Of a DNA stretch of 56,004 nt, positions 44,507-52,273 are shown one piece after another. The notes beneath the pieces were generated by a model, which was given only the letters and a program-made list of their open reading frames with translations, was not told where the DNA came from and ran no database searches. The position numbers and the translations under genes are program-made. Location of the stretch: positions 1 through 56,004 of the forward strand of contig CANJZE010000025.1 of the NCBI GenBank assembly GCA_947479455.1, given 5' to 3'. Source of the DNA: Bacteroidota bacterium. Its GTDB lineage: Bacteria; Bacteroidota; Bacteroidia; Chitinophagales; LD1. The first letter of the stretch is position 1. Each line of letters opens with the position of its first letter.

Positions 44507-44656
44507 TTAGAACAGCGTGTAAACAAACGGAGCAACAGCCGAGCCGCCACCGATTACAATCAATACGCCAATGAGAAGCAAAACAATAATCATGGGTAGA
44601 AGCCACCATTTTTTGCGCTCCATTAAAAATTTCCAGAGGTCTTTTAAGAAATCCAT
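44507..44656 (-). CDS. SxtK-like small membrane protein (DUF5989), 49 aa
   Basis: A 49-residue protein on the minus strand: MDFLKDLWKFLMERKKWW then LLPMIIVLLLIGVLIVIGGG and SAVAPFVYTLF. One membrane helix (residues ~19-38) follows an amphipathic basic start. It matches the DUF5989/SxtK family of tiny proteins that sit between NodU/TobZ-type carbamoyltransferases and SxtJ in many bacteria. Its stop TAA is contiguous with the ATG of the SxtJ-like gene. Role unknown; it may anchor the transferase at the membrane (inference). Confidence 0.85.
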   Translation of the reverse strand: MDFLKDLWKFLMERKKWWLLPMIIVLLLIGVLIVIGGGSAVAPFVYTLF

Positions 44657-44748
44657 AGTTGTTAGTTTTTCGTTTGTTGTTTATCGTTCGCGATTCTTCT
44701 TCCTTTTGAGTTTTGATTGAACTTGACAAATATCGTCATTGTATTCCA

Positions 44749-44784
44749 TTTTCAAATTCTCGAATTTCCGAATTTGCAAATTGC
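44749..44784. repeat. Quasi-tandem AAATTC/GAATTT words after the carbamoyltransferase
   Basis: Successive imperfect words (CAAATTCT, CGAATTTC, CGAATTTG, CAAATTGC) fill the space just after the carbamoyltransferase stop codon and about 90 bp before the SxtK-like start. The remainder of the 129-bp gap holds no gene. Confidence 0.7.
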
Positions 44785-44785
44785 T

Positions 44786-46648
44786 TTAGTCAAGTTTGAA
44801 TTCTTTTCTCCAATCATCTTTTTCTTTCCACTCGGGTTGTTCCGTTTTGCTGAGCAAATAATTTCCTACAACTAAGTAGTCCATTTCTGTTCGCATGAAA
44901 CATTTGTATGCATCCTCTGGTGTGCAAACAGGCGGCTCTCCGCGAACATTGAAACTTGTATTTACCATTACAGCAAAACCTGTTTTCTGCTTGAACGTGT
45001 TGAGCAATTTCCAATAGCGTTCGTTTGTTTCTTTATGTATGGTTTGCACCCGCGCTGAAAAATCAATGTGTGTAATAGCCGGCAAATCTGAACGCTGCAC
45101 ATATAATCGTTCCATCAAGGGCATTGCGTTGTAACCTGTAGGCATTTTGTTTCTTCGGCTTTCTTTAACCGGAGAAACAACCAGCATGTATGGCGAAGCC
45201 GTATCTAAATCAAAATAGTCTTTGCAATCTTCTGCTTTTACCGAAGGAGCAAACGGACGAAACCCTTCGCGATATTTTATTTTCAGATTGAGTTTCTTCT
45301 GCATTTCGGGATTGCGCGCATCGCCTAAAATTGTTCGGTTGCCTAAAGCACGCGGACCAAATTCCATTCTTCCCTGAAACCATCCCACCACATTTCCTTC
45401 GTTGATGATATCAGCAACGCGCGAATTGAGTTCATCCAGATTTTCAAACTTCTTCGAAACCGCTTTATACTTTCTTAAATCCTGTTCTATATCTAAATCG
45501 GAAAATTCGGGACCGAGATAAGCGCCATGCATTTCATCCTGTGCATTGCAAACTTTTCTTTCCTGATTGTAGTGAATGAAGTAAGCGGCTTGTGCTGCAC
45601 CAAGCGCACCACCGGCATCACCGGCAGCGGGCTGAATGAAAATATCTTTAAACAATTTCGAGCGCAGCAGTTTTCCGTTGCTAACACAATTCAACGCCAC
45701 ACCCCCAGCCATAGTTAAGTAATCGCAATTGGTTAATCGTTTGGCTTCACTCGCCATTTTAAAAACAATTTCTTCTGTCACTTGTTGAATCGCATAACCC
45801 AAATCGCAATGGTGTTGCTGTAATTCTTCTTCCTCTTCTTTCTTTTTAAAACCAAAAAGCTGCTCCCATTTATCATCATTCACCATTCGTAAACCTGTGG
45901 CGTAACTGAAGTATTCCTGATTAAGCCAAATGCTTCCATCATCTTTTACGTCAACCAATTTTTCTTTGATGGTCTCTATGTATTCCGTAACTTTCGGTGA
46001 ATCGGGATTGCCGTAAGGGGCAAGCCCCATCAATTTATATTCGCCCGAGTTTACTTTGAAACCAAGAAAATAGGTAAAGGCAGAATAAAGCAAACCAACT
46101 GAATGCGGAAAGCGAAGCTCCTTCAAAATCTCAATAGAATTTCCTCTGCCTATGCCGATAGATGCCGTTGCCCACTCTCCTACTCCATCAATCGTTAGTA
46201 TCGCAGCTTCCTGATATGGCGAAGAATAAAACGCACTTGCCGCATGCGAAAGATGATGCTCTGGGAAAAGGAATTTGACTTTATTTTTATCGTACCCTTC
46301 AATTTTCTCTAACTCTTCGTGCATGATTCGTTTGAGAAACATTTTTTCTTTCAGCCAAACAGGCATTGATTTTATAAACGACACAACACCTTTTGGTGCA
46401 AAGCCATAATACGTTTCGAGCAGCCGCTCGAATTTTAAAAGCGGTTTATCATAAAAAGCAATCGCATCAACATCATTGATGTTCACGCCAGCATATTTCA
46501 AACAGAACTGAACGGCATTAATCGGAAAAGATTCATCGTGCTTAATGCGTGTGAACCGTTCTTCCTGCGCAGCAGCAATAATTTTTCCATCCTGAATAAC
46601 GGCAGCAGCAGAGTCGTGATAAAAAGCGGAAATGCCGAGAATGGTCAT
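44786..46648 (-). CDS. Carbamoyltransferase, NodU/CmcH/TobZ family
   Basis: A 620-residue two-domain enzyme. The Kae1-like N-terminal domain has the iron-site motif FPEHHLSHAASAF (His131, His132, His135), ILTIDGVGEWATASIG and AGGVALNCVSNGK with QPAAGDAGGALGAA; the C-terminal YrdC-like/NodU domain has GRMEFGPRALGNRTILGDAR and VNTSFNVRGEPPVCTPEDA. In characterised members carbamoyl phosphate and ATP give a carbamoyl-adenylate that is passed to a hydroxyl of a sugar or natural product. The acceptor here is unknown. The gene heads a cassette with SxtK-like and SxtJ-like genes; no toxin-biosynthesis genes are nearby, so a cell-envelope glycan or lipid is the better guess. Confidence 0.93.
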   Translation of the reverse strand: MTILGISAFYHDSAAAVIQDGKIIAAAQEERFTRIKHDESFPINAVQFCLKYAGVNINDVDAIAFYDKPLLKFERLLETYYGFAPKGVVSFIKSMPVWLKEKMFLKRIMHEELEKIEGYDKNKVKFLFPEHHLSHAASAFYSSPYQEAAILTIDGVGEWATASIGIGRGNSIEILKELRFPHSVGLLYSAFTYFLGFKVNSGEYKLMGLAPYGNPDSPKVTEYIETIKEKLVDVKDDGSIWLNQEYFSYATGLRMVNDDKWEQLFGFKKKEEEEELQQHHCDLGYAIQQVTEEIVFKMASEAKRLTNCDYLTMAGGVALNCVSNGKLLRSKLFKDIFIQPAAGDAGGALGAAQAAYFIHYNQERKVCNAQDEMHGAYLGPEFSDLDIEQDLRKYKAVSKKFENLDELNSRVADIINEGNVVGWFQGRMEFGPRALGNRTILGDARNPEMQKKLNLKIKYREGFRPFAPSVKAEDCKDYFDLDTASPYMLVVSPVKESRRNKMPTGYNAMPLMERLYVQRSDLPAITHIDFSARVQTIHKETNERYWKLLNTFKQKTGFAVMVNTSFNVRGEPPVCTPEDAYKCFMRTEMDYLVVGNYLLSKTEQPEWKEKDDWRKEFKLD

Positions 46649-46689
46649 AGTTGTGTCCGCAAAATAAAAAGTAATTTGATTGCCTAGTT

Positions 46690-47649
46690 CTAAGCAAGAG
46701 ATTTCAAAACAACGTTCTCAATCTCCGCAAGTATGTCTTCTGAATTATTGCGTGTAAATTTCTTCCCTGTAATTATTTCGAATAGTTCGATGTAGCGTTC
46801 GGTAATTACATCTACAAATTCATCGGGCATGAAAGGCATTACCTGTCCGTCCTTTCCCTGGAAGTTGTTTGCCATTAACCACTCGCGCACAAACTCTTTG
46901 CTCAATTGTTTTTGCGGTTCGCCTTTTGACTGGCGCTGTTCGTAACCTTCCAGATAAAAATAGCGCGATGAATCAGGTGTATGAATCTCATCAATCAACA
47001 TCACCCTTCCATCCGAAATTCCAAATTCATATTTAGTATCTACTAAAATCAATCCTCTTTCGTTCGCCAGTTTTTGTCCGCGTTCGAAAATAGCGTGCGT
47101 GTATTTTTCCATCTGCACATAAACTTCTTCGCTTACAATATTGCGCTTCAAAATATCCTCGCGCGAAATGTCTTCATCGTGTCCTTCTACTGCTTTGGTA
47201 GATGGCGTAATAATGTTCACAGGGAATTTATCGTTCTCCTTTAAGCCTTCAGGCAAAATCACTCCGCATAAAATTCTTTTTCCTGCTTTGTATTCGCGGG
47301 CTGCGTGACCAGCTAAGTAACCGCGAATCACCATTTCAATTCTTACCGGCTCGCACTTTTTACCAATAGAAACATTCGGATGGGGAACATCCAACAACCA
47401 ATTAGGAACAATATCGCGTGTGGCATCGAGAAAATGTTTTGCAATCTGATTGAGCACCGCTCCTTTGTGAGGAATCGGCTTCGGTAAAATATGATCGAAG
47501 GCAGAAATTCTATCAGTAGCAATCACTACCAGTTTATCGCCAATAGAATAAACATCGCGAACCTTACCGTGGTAAACATTGGTTTGGTTCGGAAAATTGA
47601 AATTGGTTTCACGGATGGCTGGTGACTTCATCAATTGCTCTTGTTTCAT
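46690..47649 (-). CDS. purC: Phosphoribosylaminoimidazole-succinocarboxamide synthase
   Basis: A 319-residue SAICAR synthase of the long (yeast ADE1-like) form, joining aspartate to CAIR in purine synthesis. Motifs: YHGKVRDVYSIGDKLVVIATDRISAFDHILP, then EMVIRGYLAGHAAREYKAGK and LVDTKYEFGISDG. The start may be the ATG at 47649 or, more likely by homology, the ATG at 47631; both overlap the end of the phoH-like gene (by 41 or 23 bp), which implies translational coupling. The length is normal for the long form. Confidence 0.96.
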   Translation of the reverse strand: MKQEQLMKSPAIRETNFNFPNQTNVYHGKVRDVYSIGDKLVVIATDRISAFDHILPKPIPHKGAVLNQIAKHFLDATRDIVPNWLLDVPHPNVSIGKKCEPVRIEMVIRGYLAGHAAREYKAGKRILCGVILPEGLKENDKFPVNIITPSTKAVEGHDEDISREDILKRNIVSEEVYVQMEKYTHAIFERGQKLANERGLILVDTKYEFGISDGRVMLIDEIHTPDSSRYFYLEGYEQRQSKGEPQKQLSKEFVREWLMANNFQGKDGQVMPFMPDEFVDVITERYIELFEIITGKKFTRNNSEDILAEIENVVLKSLA

Positions 47650-48592
47650 TTAGTTTATCGTAAGCTTTAATAATTTCCTTTACGAGGCGGTGACGCACCA
47701 CATCGCTTTCATTCAAATGAATGGTGGAGATTCCTTCAATTGGTTTCAAAATGCGTAACGCAGTATGCAAGCCTGATTTTATTTTCGGTGGCAAATCAAT
47801 TTGTGTAGGGTCGCCAGTGATAATGCACTTAGATGCTGCGCCAATACGCGTAAGAAACATTTTCAATTGCATATCGGTACAGTTCTGCGCTTCATCCAAA
47901 AGTATAAACGAATGGTCGAGCGTTCTTCCGCGCATGAAGGCGAGCGGAGCCACTTCAATCACGCGGTTCTCCATAAAGTATTTCAGCTTGTCGGCAGGAA
48001 TCATATCATCGAGCGCATCGTAGAGCGGGCGCAGATACGGGTCAATCTTTTCTTTTAAATCTCCGGGAAGAAATCCGAGACTTTCTCCTGCTTCTACAGC
48101 CGGGCGCGTGAGAATAATTTTCTTCACGTTCTTTTCTTTCAAGGCGCGAACCGCAAGGGCAACGGCTGTGTAAGTCTTTCCGGTTCCTGCGGGGCCAATA
48201 GCAAACACGATATCATTCTTCTCGCTTTCCTTCACCATCAGCAATTGGTTCTCGGTGCGGGCGCGCACCATAATACCGCCATTGCCATGCACAATAATAT
48301 CGCTGGTATCTTTTGCTTTTTGAATTTTATGACCTGCATCATCGGAGTGCACAATGCTCTCAATATTATCTTCGGTCAGTTTGCCGTTGCGTTCAATATG
48401 GTCAATCATGCGGTCAACCTTTTGTTTGAACATCGCAATGTCGCCTTCGCTACCTTCAGCTTTTATACTGCTGCCGCGCGAAACCATTCGAAGTGTTGGA
48501 AAATTTTTCTTAATAAAGTTGAAGCGGGAATTGTTTACACCGAAAAAATCAATCGGGTCAACGCCCTCAATGGGAAGTGTGATTTCAGTCAA
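47609..48592 (-). CDS. PhoH family ATPase
   Basis: A 327-residue PhoH-like protein (PhoL/YbeZ type). Walker A is GPAGTGKTYTAVALA, followed by KKIILTRPAVEAGESLGFLPGDLKEKIDPYLRPLYDAL and Walker B FILLDEAQNC, then TGDPTQIDLP. It is linked in other bacteria to RNA metabolism with YbeY. The start is TTG (48590-48592), giving the conserved N-terminus TEITLPIEGVDPIDFFGVNN after the initiator; no ATG fits. A strong promoter match ends 23 bp upstream, so the leader is very short. It overlaps purC, forming an operon. Confidence 0.94.
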   Translation of the reverse strand: MTEITLPIEGVDPIDFFGVNNSRFNFIKKNFPTLRMVSRGSSIKAEGSEGDIAMFKQKVDRMIDHIERNGKLTEDNIESIVHSDDAGHKIQKAKDTSDIIVHGNGGIMVRARTENQLLMVKESEKNDIVFAIGPAGTGKTYTAVALAVRALKEKNVKKIILTRPAVEAGESLGFLPGDLKEKIDPYLRPLYDALDDMIPADKLKYFMENRVIEVAPLAFMRGRTLDHSFILLDEAQNCTDMQLKMFLTRIGAASKCIITGDPTQIDLPPKIKSGLHTALRILKPIEGISTIHLNESDVVRHRLVKEIIKAYDKLNETRAIDEVTSHP

Positions 48593-48614
48593 ATCGTACT
48601 TGTTTTGTGTGCAA

Positions 48615-48644
48615 CAAATTTACGCGGGCTGACTGTCTATCAAA
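48615..48644 (-). promoter_or_regulatory. Promoter of the phoH-purC operon
   Basis: On the minus strand TTTG (48641-48644), an 18-nt spacer and TAAATTTG (48615-48622) match both Bacteroidota promoter boxes exactly. Transcription should begin near 48609, about 17 nt before the TTG start codon. Confidence 0.7.
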
Positions 48645-48726
48645 ATATATCTATCCACATGTTTTCCCACAACTAGATTTCGTTGACGAAATTATTTGAA
48701 ACACTTTTGACTTTAGCAGAGAACAG

Positions 48727-48810
48727 ATATTAGACTTTAGACAATAGACTACAGAAATCATATGCGCTTTGCATTTCAGTTTTCAATCTTCAATTTTCAA
48801 TTTTCAATTC
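48727..48810. repeat. Two quasi-tandem stretches before the SAM-hydroxide adenosyltransferase gene
   Basis: 48727-48755 is built of TTAGACTT/TTAGACAA/TAGACTA words; 48783-48810 is built of TCAATCT/TCAATTT words and ends one base before the ATG. They have the same architecture but different sequence. Confidence 0.8.
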
Positions 48811-48811
48811 G

Positions 48812-49582
48812 ATGCCTCTCATAACCTTTACTTCCGATTTGGGAACGCGCGATTTTTACAGCGCGGCTATTAAAGGGGCTATTCTCTCCCATTGCGATAG
48901 CGTTTCGTTTATTGACATTAGCCACAACGTGAGTGCGTTCGATATTAGAGAAGCCGCTTTCACCATTCGCAATGCTTACCCTTATTTTCCGAAAGGAACA
49001 ATTCATGTGGTGCACGTAAATTCGAGTGAAGGAAAAGGGAAATTACTGCTGACATTAATTGACGGACATTATTTTCTGACTTTCGATAACGGCATTCTCT
49101 CACTCGCATTTGAGCGCATACCACACGAAACTTACCAGGTGAATGAAGAATTGCTCGAGAGTGATTCGCTGCTTTACGAAAACGGAATTGCGAAAGTGAT
49201 TGAGCTTTTAGCAAAGGAATATCGTCCTTCCGATTTTGCTCACTTAACTACCGAAGCCATCAGTTTCCGGTTGCTACAAGCTTCTACTTCAAAAGGAAAT
49301 ATTCGCGGCTCGGTGGTTTACATTGACCATTTCGGCAATGCCATTACCAACATAAGCCGCAAAATGTTTGATGAATTTATTGTGGCGAAAAACTTTTCGG
49401 TACTCACCAACTCTGCCACCATGCGCAGCATCAGCCAGACTTATTCGGATGTAGAAGAAGGCGAAGCGGTTTGCTTTTTTAATTCATCGGGCTGGTTAGA
49501 AATTGCCATCAACAAAGGCAAGGCAGAAAATCTACTGGGTTTGAAAACTGATGTGTCGAGTGTGTTGGTGATTGCGGATTGA
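48812..49582 (+). CDS. SAM hydroxide adenosyltransferase (chlorinase/fluorinase family, DUF62)
   Basis: A 256-residue enzyme. The N-terminus ITFTSDLGTRDFYSAAIKGAI, the motif IDISHNVSAFDIREAAF, VHVVHVN-like IHVVHVNSSEG, FLTFDNGILSLAF and the C-terminal GSVVYIDHFGNAITNI match the DUF62 family, whose typical members hydrolyse SAM to adenosine and methionine; fluorinases and chlorinases are rare variants with extra loops absent here. The ATG at 48812 is directly preceded by quasi-tandem words. It is divergent from phoH, an arrangement I recall in other Bacteroidota. Confidence 0.93.
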   Translation: MPLITFTSDLGTRDFYSAAIKGAILSHCDSVSFIDISHNVSAFDIREAAFTIRNAYPYFPKGTIHVVHVNSSEGKGKLLLTLIDGHYFLTFDNGILSLAFERIPHETYQVNEELLESDSLLYENGIAKVIELLAKEYRPSDFAHLTTEAISFRLLQASTSKGNIRGSVVYIDHFGNAITNISRKMFDEFIVAKNFSVLTNSATMRSISQTYSDVEEGEAVCFFNSSGWLEIAINKGKAENLLGLKTDVSSVLVIAD

Positions 49583-49613
49583 TAATTACTCCTCTCACAA
49601 TTCAGAATAAACT

Positions 49614-49898
49614 ATGCTTATACGTATTGTAAAAATGACCTTTCGCCCGGAGTGCGTAAATGATTTTAGCACTGTGTTTCACGAGCGTAAAGAACTGATT
49701 GCTTCGTTTGAAGGATGCAACGGAGTTGATTTGCTGCGCGATATTGCCAACCCGAATATTTTTTTCACTTACAGCAAATGGTACAGCGAAACGCATTTGA
49801 ACAAATACCGCGATTCGGAATTGTTTGGTGAAGTATGGAGCACGGTGAAGAGGTGGTTTGGTGATAAGCTGGAGGCGTGGAGCGTGGAGGAGATTTAA
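49614..49898 (+). CDS. ABM-domain (antibiotic biosynthesis monooxygenase-like) protein
   Basis: A 94-residue dimeric ferredoxin-like-fold protein. MLIRIVKMTFRPECVNDF, FEGCNGVDLLRDIANPNIFFTYSKW and LNKYRDSELFGEVWSTVKRWF follow the ABM domain pattern used by quinol monooxygenases, heme-degrading enzymes and many stress proteins. The heme-contact Asn/Trp pattern of IsdG is not convincingly present, so the substrate is unknown. It is co-directional with, and 31 bp after, the SAM-hydroxide adenosyltransferase gene. Confidence 0.88.
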   Translation: MLIRIVKMTFRPECVNDFSTVFHERKELIASFEGCNGVDLLRDIANPNIFFTYSKWYSETHLNKYRDSELFGEVWSTVKRWFGDKLEAWSVEEI

Positions 49899-49941
49899 GA
49901 TTGAAGATTTAATATTGAACAGCCGTTTCTCCCAATACTCG

Positions 49942-50850
49942 ATGTCTAAATTACCTAATGCCCCTACTTCTTTTCTTTCCCCTGGTGCGCGGCACATGCT
50001 GTTAAGCACTTTTTGTTTTGCCATTATGAATGTGTTTATCAAAAAGGTAAGCAGCATTCCGCCAATGGAAATTGTTTTCTTCCGCTGTTTTGTTTCGATG
50101 GTGATGTGCCTTGTTATTTTGCACCGCGCTGGCGAAGACTGGAAAGGAAGTAACCGCGGCTTGTTAATCGCGCGCGGCTTTTTCGGAACGGTGGCGGTTT
50201 ATACTTTTTTTATAACCATGCACAATATGCCGCTCGGCACAGCGGTTACTATTCAGTATCTCTCACCCATCTTCACCACCATCATCGCTATTTTTCTGCT
50301 CAAGGAAAAAGTCAAAAACCTGCAATGGATTTTCTTTGCGGTGTCGTTTGCGGGCGTGTTGCTTATTAAAGGATTCGACAGCCGCATTTCTGTTACCATG
50401 CTCGTGATAGGAATTGTTTCGGCACTGGCTTCGGGCTTTGCATATAACATGGTGCGCAGTTTAAAAGAGAAAGAACATACCATGGTAATTGTGCTGCACT
50501 TTCAACTGATGGGTGTGGCGGTTGGTTTTTTGTTTACGCTCTTCGATTGGAAAACTCCGCAAGGCATCGAATGGTTTTACTTAGTTATGATTGGTGTAAT
50601 GACACAACTGGGTCAGGTCAATTTATCGAAGGCACTGCAAGCCGACCGCATTGCGAATGTTACTATCCTCAACTATCTAGGAATTATTTACGCGCTCGTG
50701 TTTGGTTTCCTATTTTTTGAAGAACGGTACGAATGGCTTTCGATGGCGGGTATTGCTCTCGTGATTACCGGAGTGCTGATGAATTTCTTTTATCAGCGCG
50801 CGGAGAAAAAAATAATTGCAGAGGAAGAGTTGACTACGGTGGAGGAATAA
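49942..50850 (+). CDS. DMT-superfamily (EamA) transporter
   Basis: A 302-residue inner-membrane protein with ten hydrophobic segments arranged as two EamA repeats (residues ~18-140 and ~155-290). Motifs: CFAIMNVFIKKVSSIPPMEIVFFRCF, GTAVTIQYLSPIFTTIIAIFLLKEKV and YLGIIYALVFGFLFFEERYEW. Such transporters export metabolites or drugs; the substrate is not readable. The ATG at 49942 puts TM1 at the usual distance; an upstream in-frame ATG overlaps the ABM gene. Quasi-tandem AGATT/GAAGATTT words precede it (49893-49920). Confidence 0.9.
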   Translation: MSKLPNAPTSFLSPGARHMLLSTFCFAIMNVFIKKVSSIPPMEIVFFRCFVSMVMCLVILHRAGEDWKGSNRGLLIARGFFGTVAVYTFFITMHNMPLGTAVTIQYLSPIFTTIIAIFLLKEKVKNLQWIFFAVSFAGVLLIKGFDSRISVTMLVIGIVSALASGFAYNMVRSLKEKEHTMVIVLHFQLMGVAVGFLFTLFDWKTPQGIEWFYLVMIGVMTQLGQVNLSKALQADRIANVTILNYLGIIYALVFGFLFFEERYEWLSMAGIALVITGVLMNFFYQRAEKKIIAEEELTTVEE

Positions 50851-50860
50851 TTGAGGAGAT

Positions 50861-50937
50861 TTACACAAAGGCACTAAGGCACTAAGAATACAAAATTACA
50901 AACTGCATTGCTTCGCGCCTTTGCGTGTTCGTGTAAA
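50861..50937. repeat. Inverted-repeat element (CACAAAGGC family), copy 3
   Basis: The left arm TTTACACAAAGGCACTAAGG and the right arm GCCTTTGCGTGTTCGTGTAA fold together imperfectly; the centre is like copy 2 (AATACAAAAT, CTTCGCG). It lies between the convergent DMT and RsmB-like genes. Confidence 0.85.
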
Positions 50938-50943
50938 ATGTAT

Positions 50944-52152
50944 TTAACTCTTCTTCCGCATCTTTGCCATATAAAAACCATCGAAGCCGGTTTCGGAAGG
51001 AGAGATTCGTTTTTGTTCGAGCAATTCGTAGTTGCTATTTCTCGCGAGGAAAGATTCTACCTGCTTTTCATTTTCGCTTGGAAGAATACTACAAGTAGAA
51101 TAAATCAACAGTCCGCCCGGTTTAAGCATCGGAGCATATTCATCTAAAATTTCTGCCTGTGTTTGTTTTAGCTCTTCAATAAATTTTGGTGTAAGCGACC
51201 ATTTGGCATCGGGCTTTCTACGCAACACACCCAGACCTGAACAGGGAACATCCAATAGAATTCTATCGGCAAAAGCGCGAAGCAATGCCTGATGATGTGA
51301 ATCGAGTTTTTCGGCTGGCATCAACTTCAACATTTTACAACCGCTGCGTGCCGCGCGCTTTTCGAGTTCGTCTAATTTTTTTTGATGAATATCTACCGCA
51401 AGTATTTCGCCTTTGTTTTGCATCAGCGCAGCAAGATGTAATGTCTTTCCTCCTGCTCCGCAACAGCCGTCAATCACATTCATGCCTTCTTCGGCTTCTA
51501 CAAAAGGAGCAACTAATTGAGAAGAAATATCCTGCACTTCAAACAAGCCGCTTTTATAAGCGGTGTGATTTCTGAAATTCTTTTTTGCCGGAAAGATGAG
51601 CGCATCGGGAGCGGCTTCTGTTTCGGTAAACAGAATTCCTTCATCGGAAAAAAGTTTTGAAAGGACGAACTTGTTTGTTTTGAGCGTGTTGATGCGAATG
51701 CTGAAGGCAGCTTGTTGATTAAGCGCAGCAATTTCTTCTTCCCACTTCGCTCCTATTTCTTTTTCGCACAGTTCATCTAACCAATCGGGAATTGACTCGC
51801 GAATTTTGCGAATGGTATCTGCTTCTGTTTTGCGTGCTCTTATTTCTTCGGCATTCAGCAATTGAAATTCTTTCCATGCGGGCAGTTCAACATTTTGCAA
51901 CAGCAGTTTAATGCCGAGCATTTTCCAGAGCGATACTTCGCCAAATATTTCATCGCCCATGCAAAACTCATACAAGCGTTTGTAGCGGACGATGTTGTAA
52001 ATATTCTCGGCAATAAAATTTCTGTCGCGCGCGCCCCAGCGCGGAGTGGATTGAAGAAGTTGACTGACTGTTGTGTCGGCTTGTTTTTTATCTAAGAGAA
52101 TATCCTTGAGTGCAATGATGACGGCAACACAAAGAACGCGGTGAAGTTTCAA
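50944..52152 (-). CDS. RsmB/NOP2/Sun-family rRNA m5C methyltransferase
   Basis: A 402-residue SAM-dependent RNA methyltransferase. A NusB-like N-terminal region (residues ~1-130: ADTTVSQLLQSTPRWGARDRNFI) is followed by the catalytic domain with the SAM motif VIDGCCGAGGKTLHLAALM, VDIHQKKLDELEKRA, the catalytic-site DVPCSGLGVLRRKP and the nucleophile motif YSTCSI. The start is TTG (52150-52152), chosen because MKLHRVLCVAVIIALKDI aligns with the family N-terminus; no suitable ATG exists. It is directly preceded by quasi-tandem words (52153-52198). Target position in rRNA unknown, 16S C967 by analogy to RsmB. Confidence 0.9.
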   Translation of the reverse strand: MKLHRVLCVAVIIALKDILLDKKQADTTVSQLLQSTPRWGARDRNFIAENIYNIVRYKRLYEFCMGDEIFGEVSLWKMLGIKLLLQNVELPAWKEFQLLNAEEIRARKTEADTIRKIRESIPDWLDELCEKEIGAKWEEEIAALNQQAAFSIRINTLKTNKFVLSKLFSDEGILFTETEAAPDALIFPAKKNFRNHTAYKSGLFEVQDISSQLVAPFVEAEEGMNVIDGCCGAGGKTLHLAALMQNKGEILAVDIHQKKLDELEKRAARSGCKMLKLMPAEKLDSHHQALLRAFADRILLDVPCSGLGVLRRKPDAKWSLTPKFIEELKQTQAEILDEYAPMLKPGGLLIYSTCSILPSENEKQVESFLARNSNYELLEQKRISPSETGFDGFYMAKMRKKS

Positions 52153-52269
52153 GAGATAGTATTGAGTAATGAGTAATTAGTAGTGAGTATTGAGTAGCTA
52201 GATAACAGCTATTTTTGTTTGCAGTTCGGCTGTTCAACTGTGAACTGTCAACCGTCAACCGTCAACTGC
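52153..52269. repeat. Two quasi-tandem stretches between ychF and the RsmB-like gene
   Basis: 52153-52198 repeats TGAGTA(A/T)T words and touches the TTG start codon of the methyltransferase; 52231-52269 repeats a 7-bp CAACCGT/AACTGT word (three near-perfect units in CAACCGTCAACCGTCAAC). Neither codes for protein. Confidence 0.85.
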
Positions 52270-52273
52270 TTTA

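Noticed and set aside
44786-46648. Saxitoxin or aminoglycoside biosynthesis cluster
   Set aside because: Only the carbamoyltransferase trio is present; the neighbours are housekeeping genes (purC, phoH, yggS).
48812-49582. Fluorinase or chlorinase (halogenation)
   Set aside because: No fluorinase-specific loop was seen; general SAM hydrolysis is the normal activity of this family.
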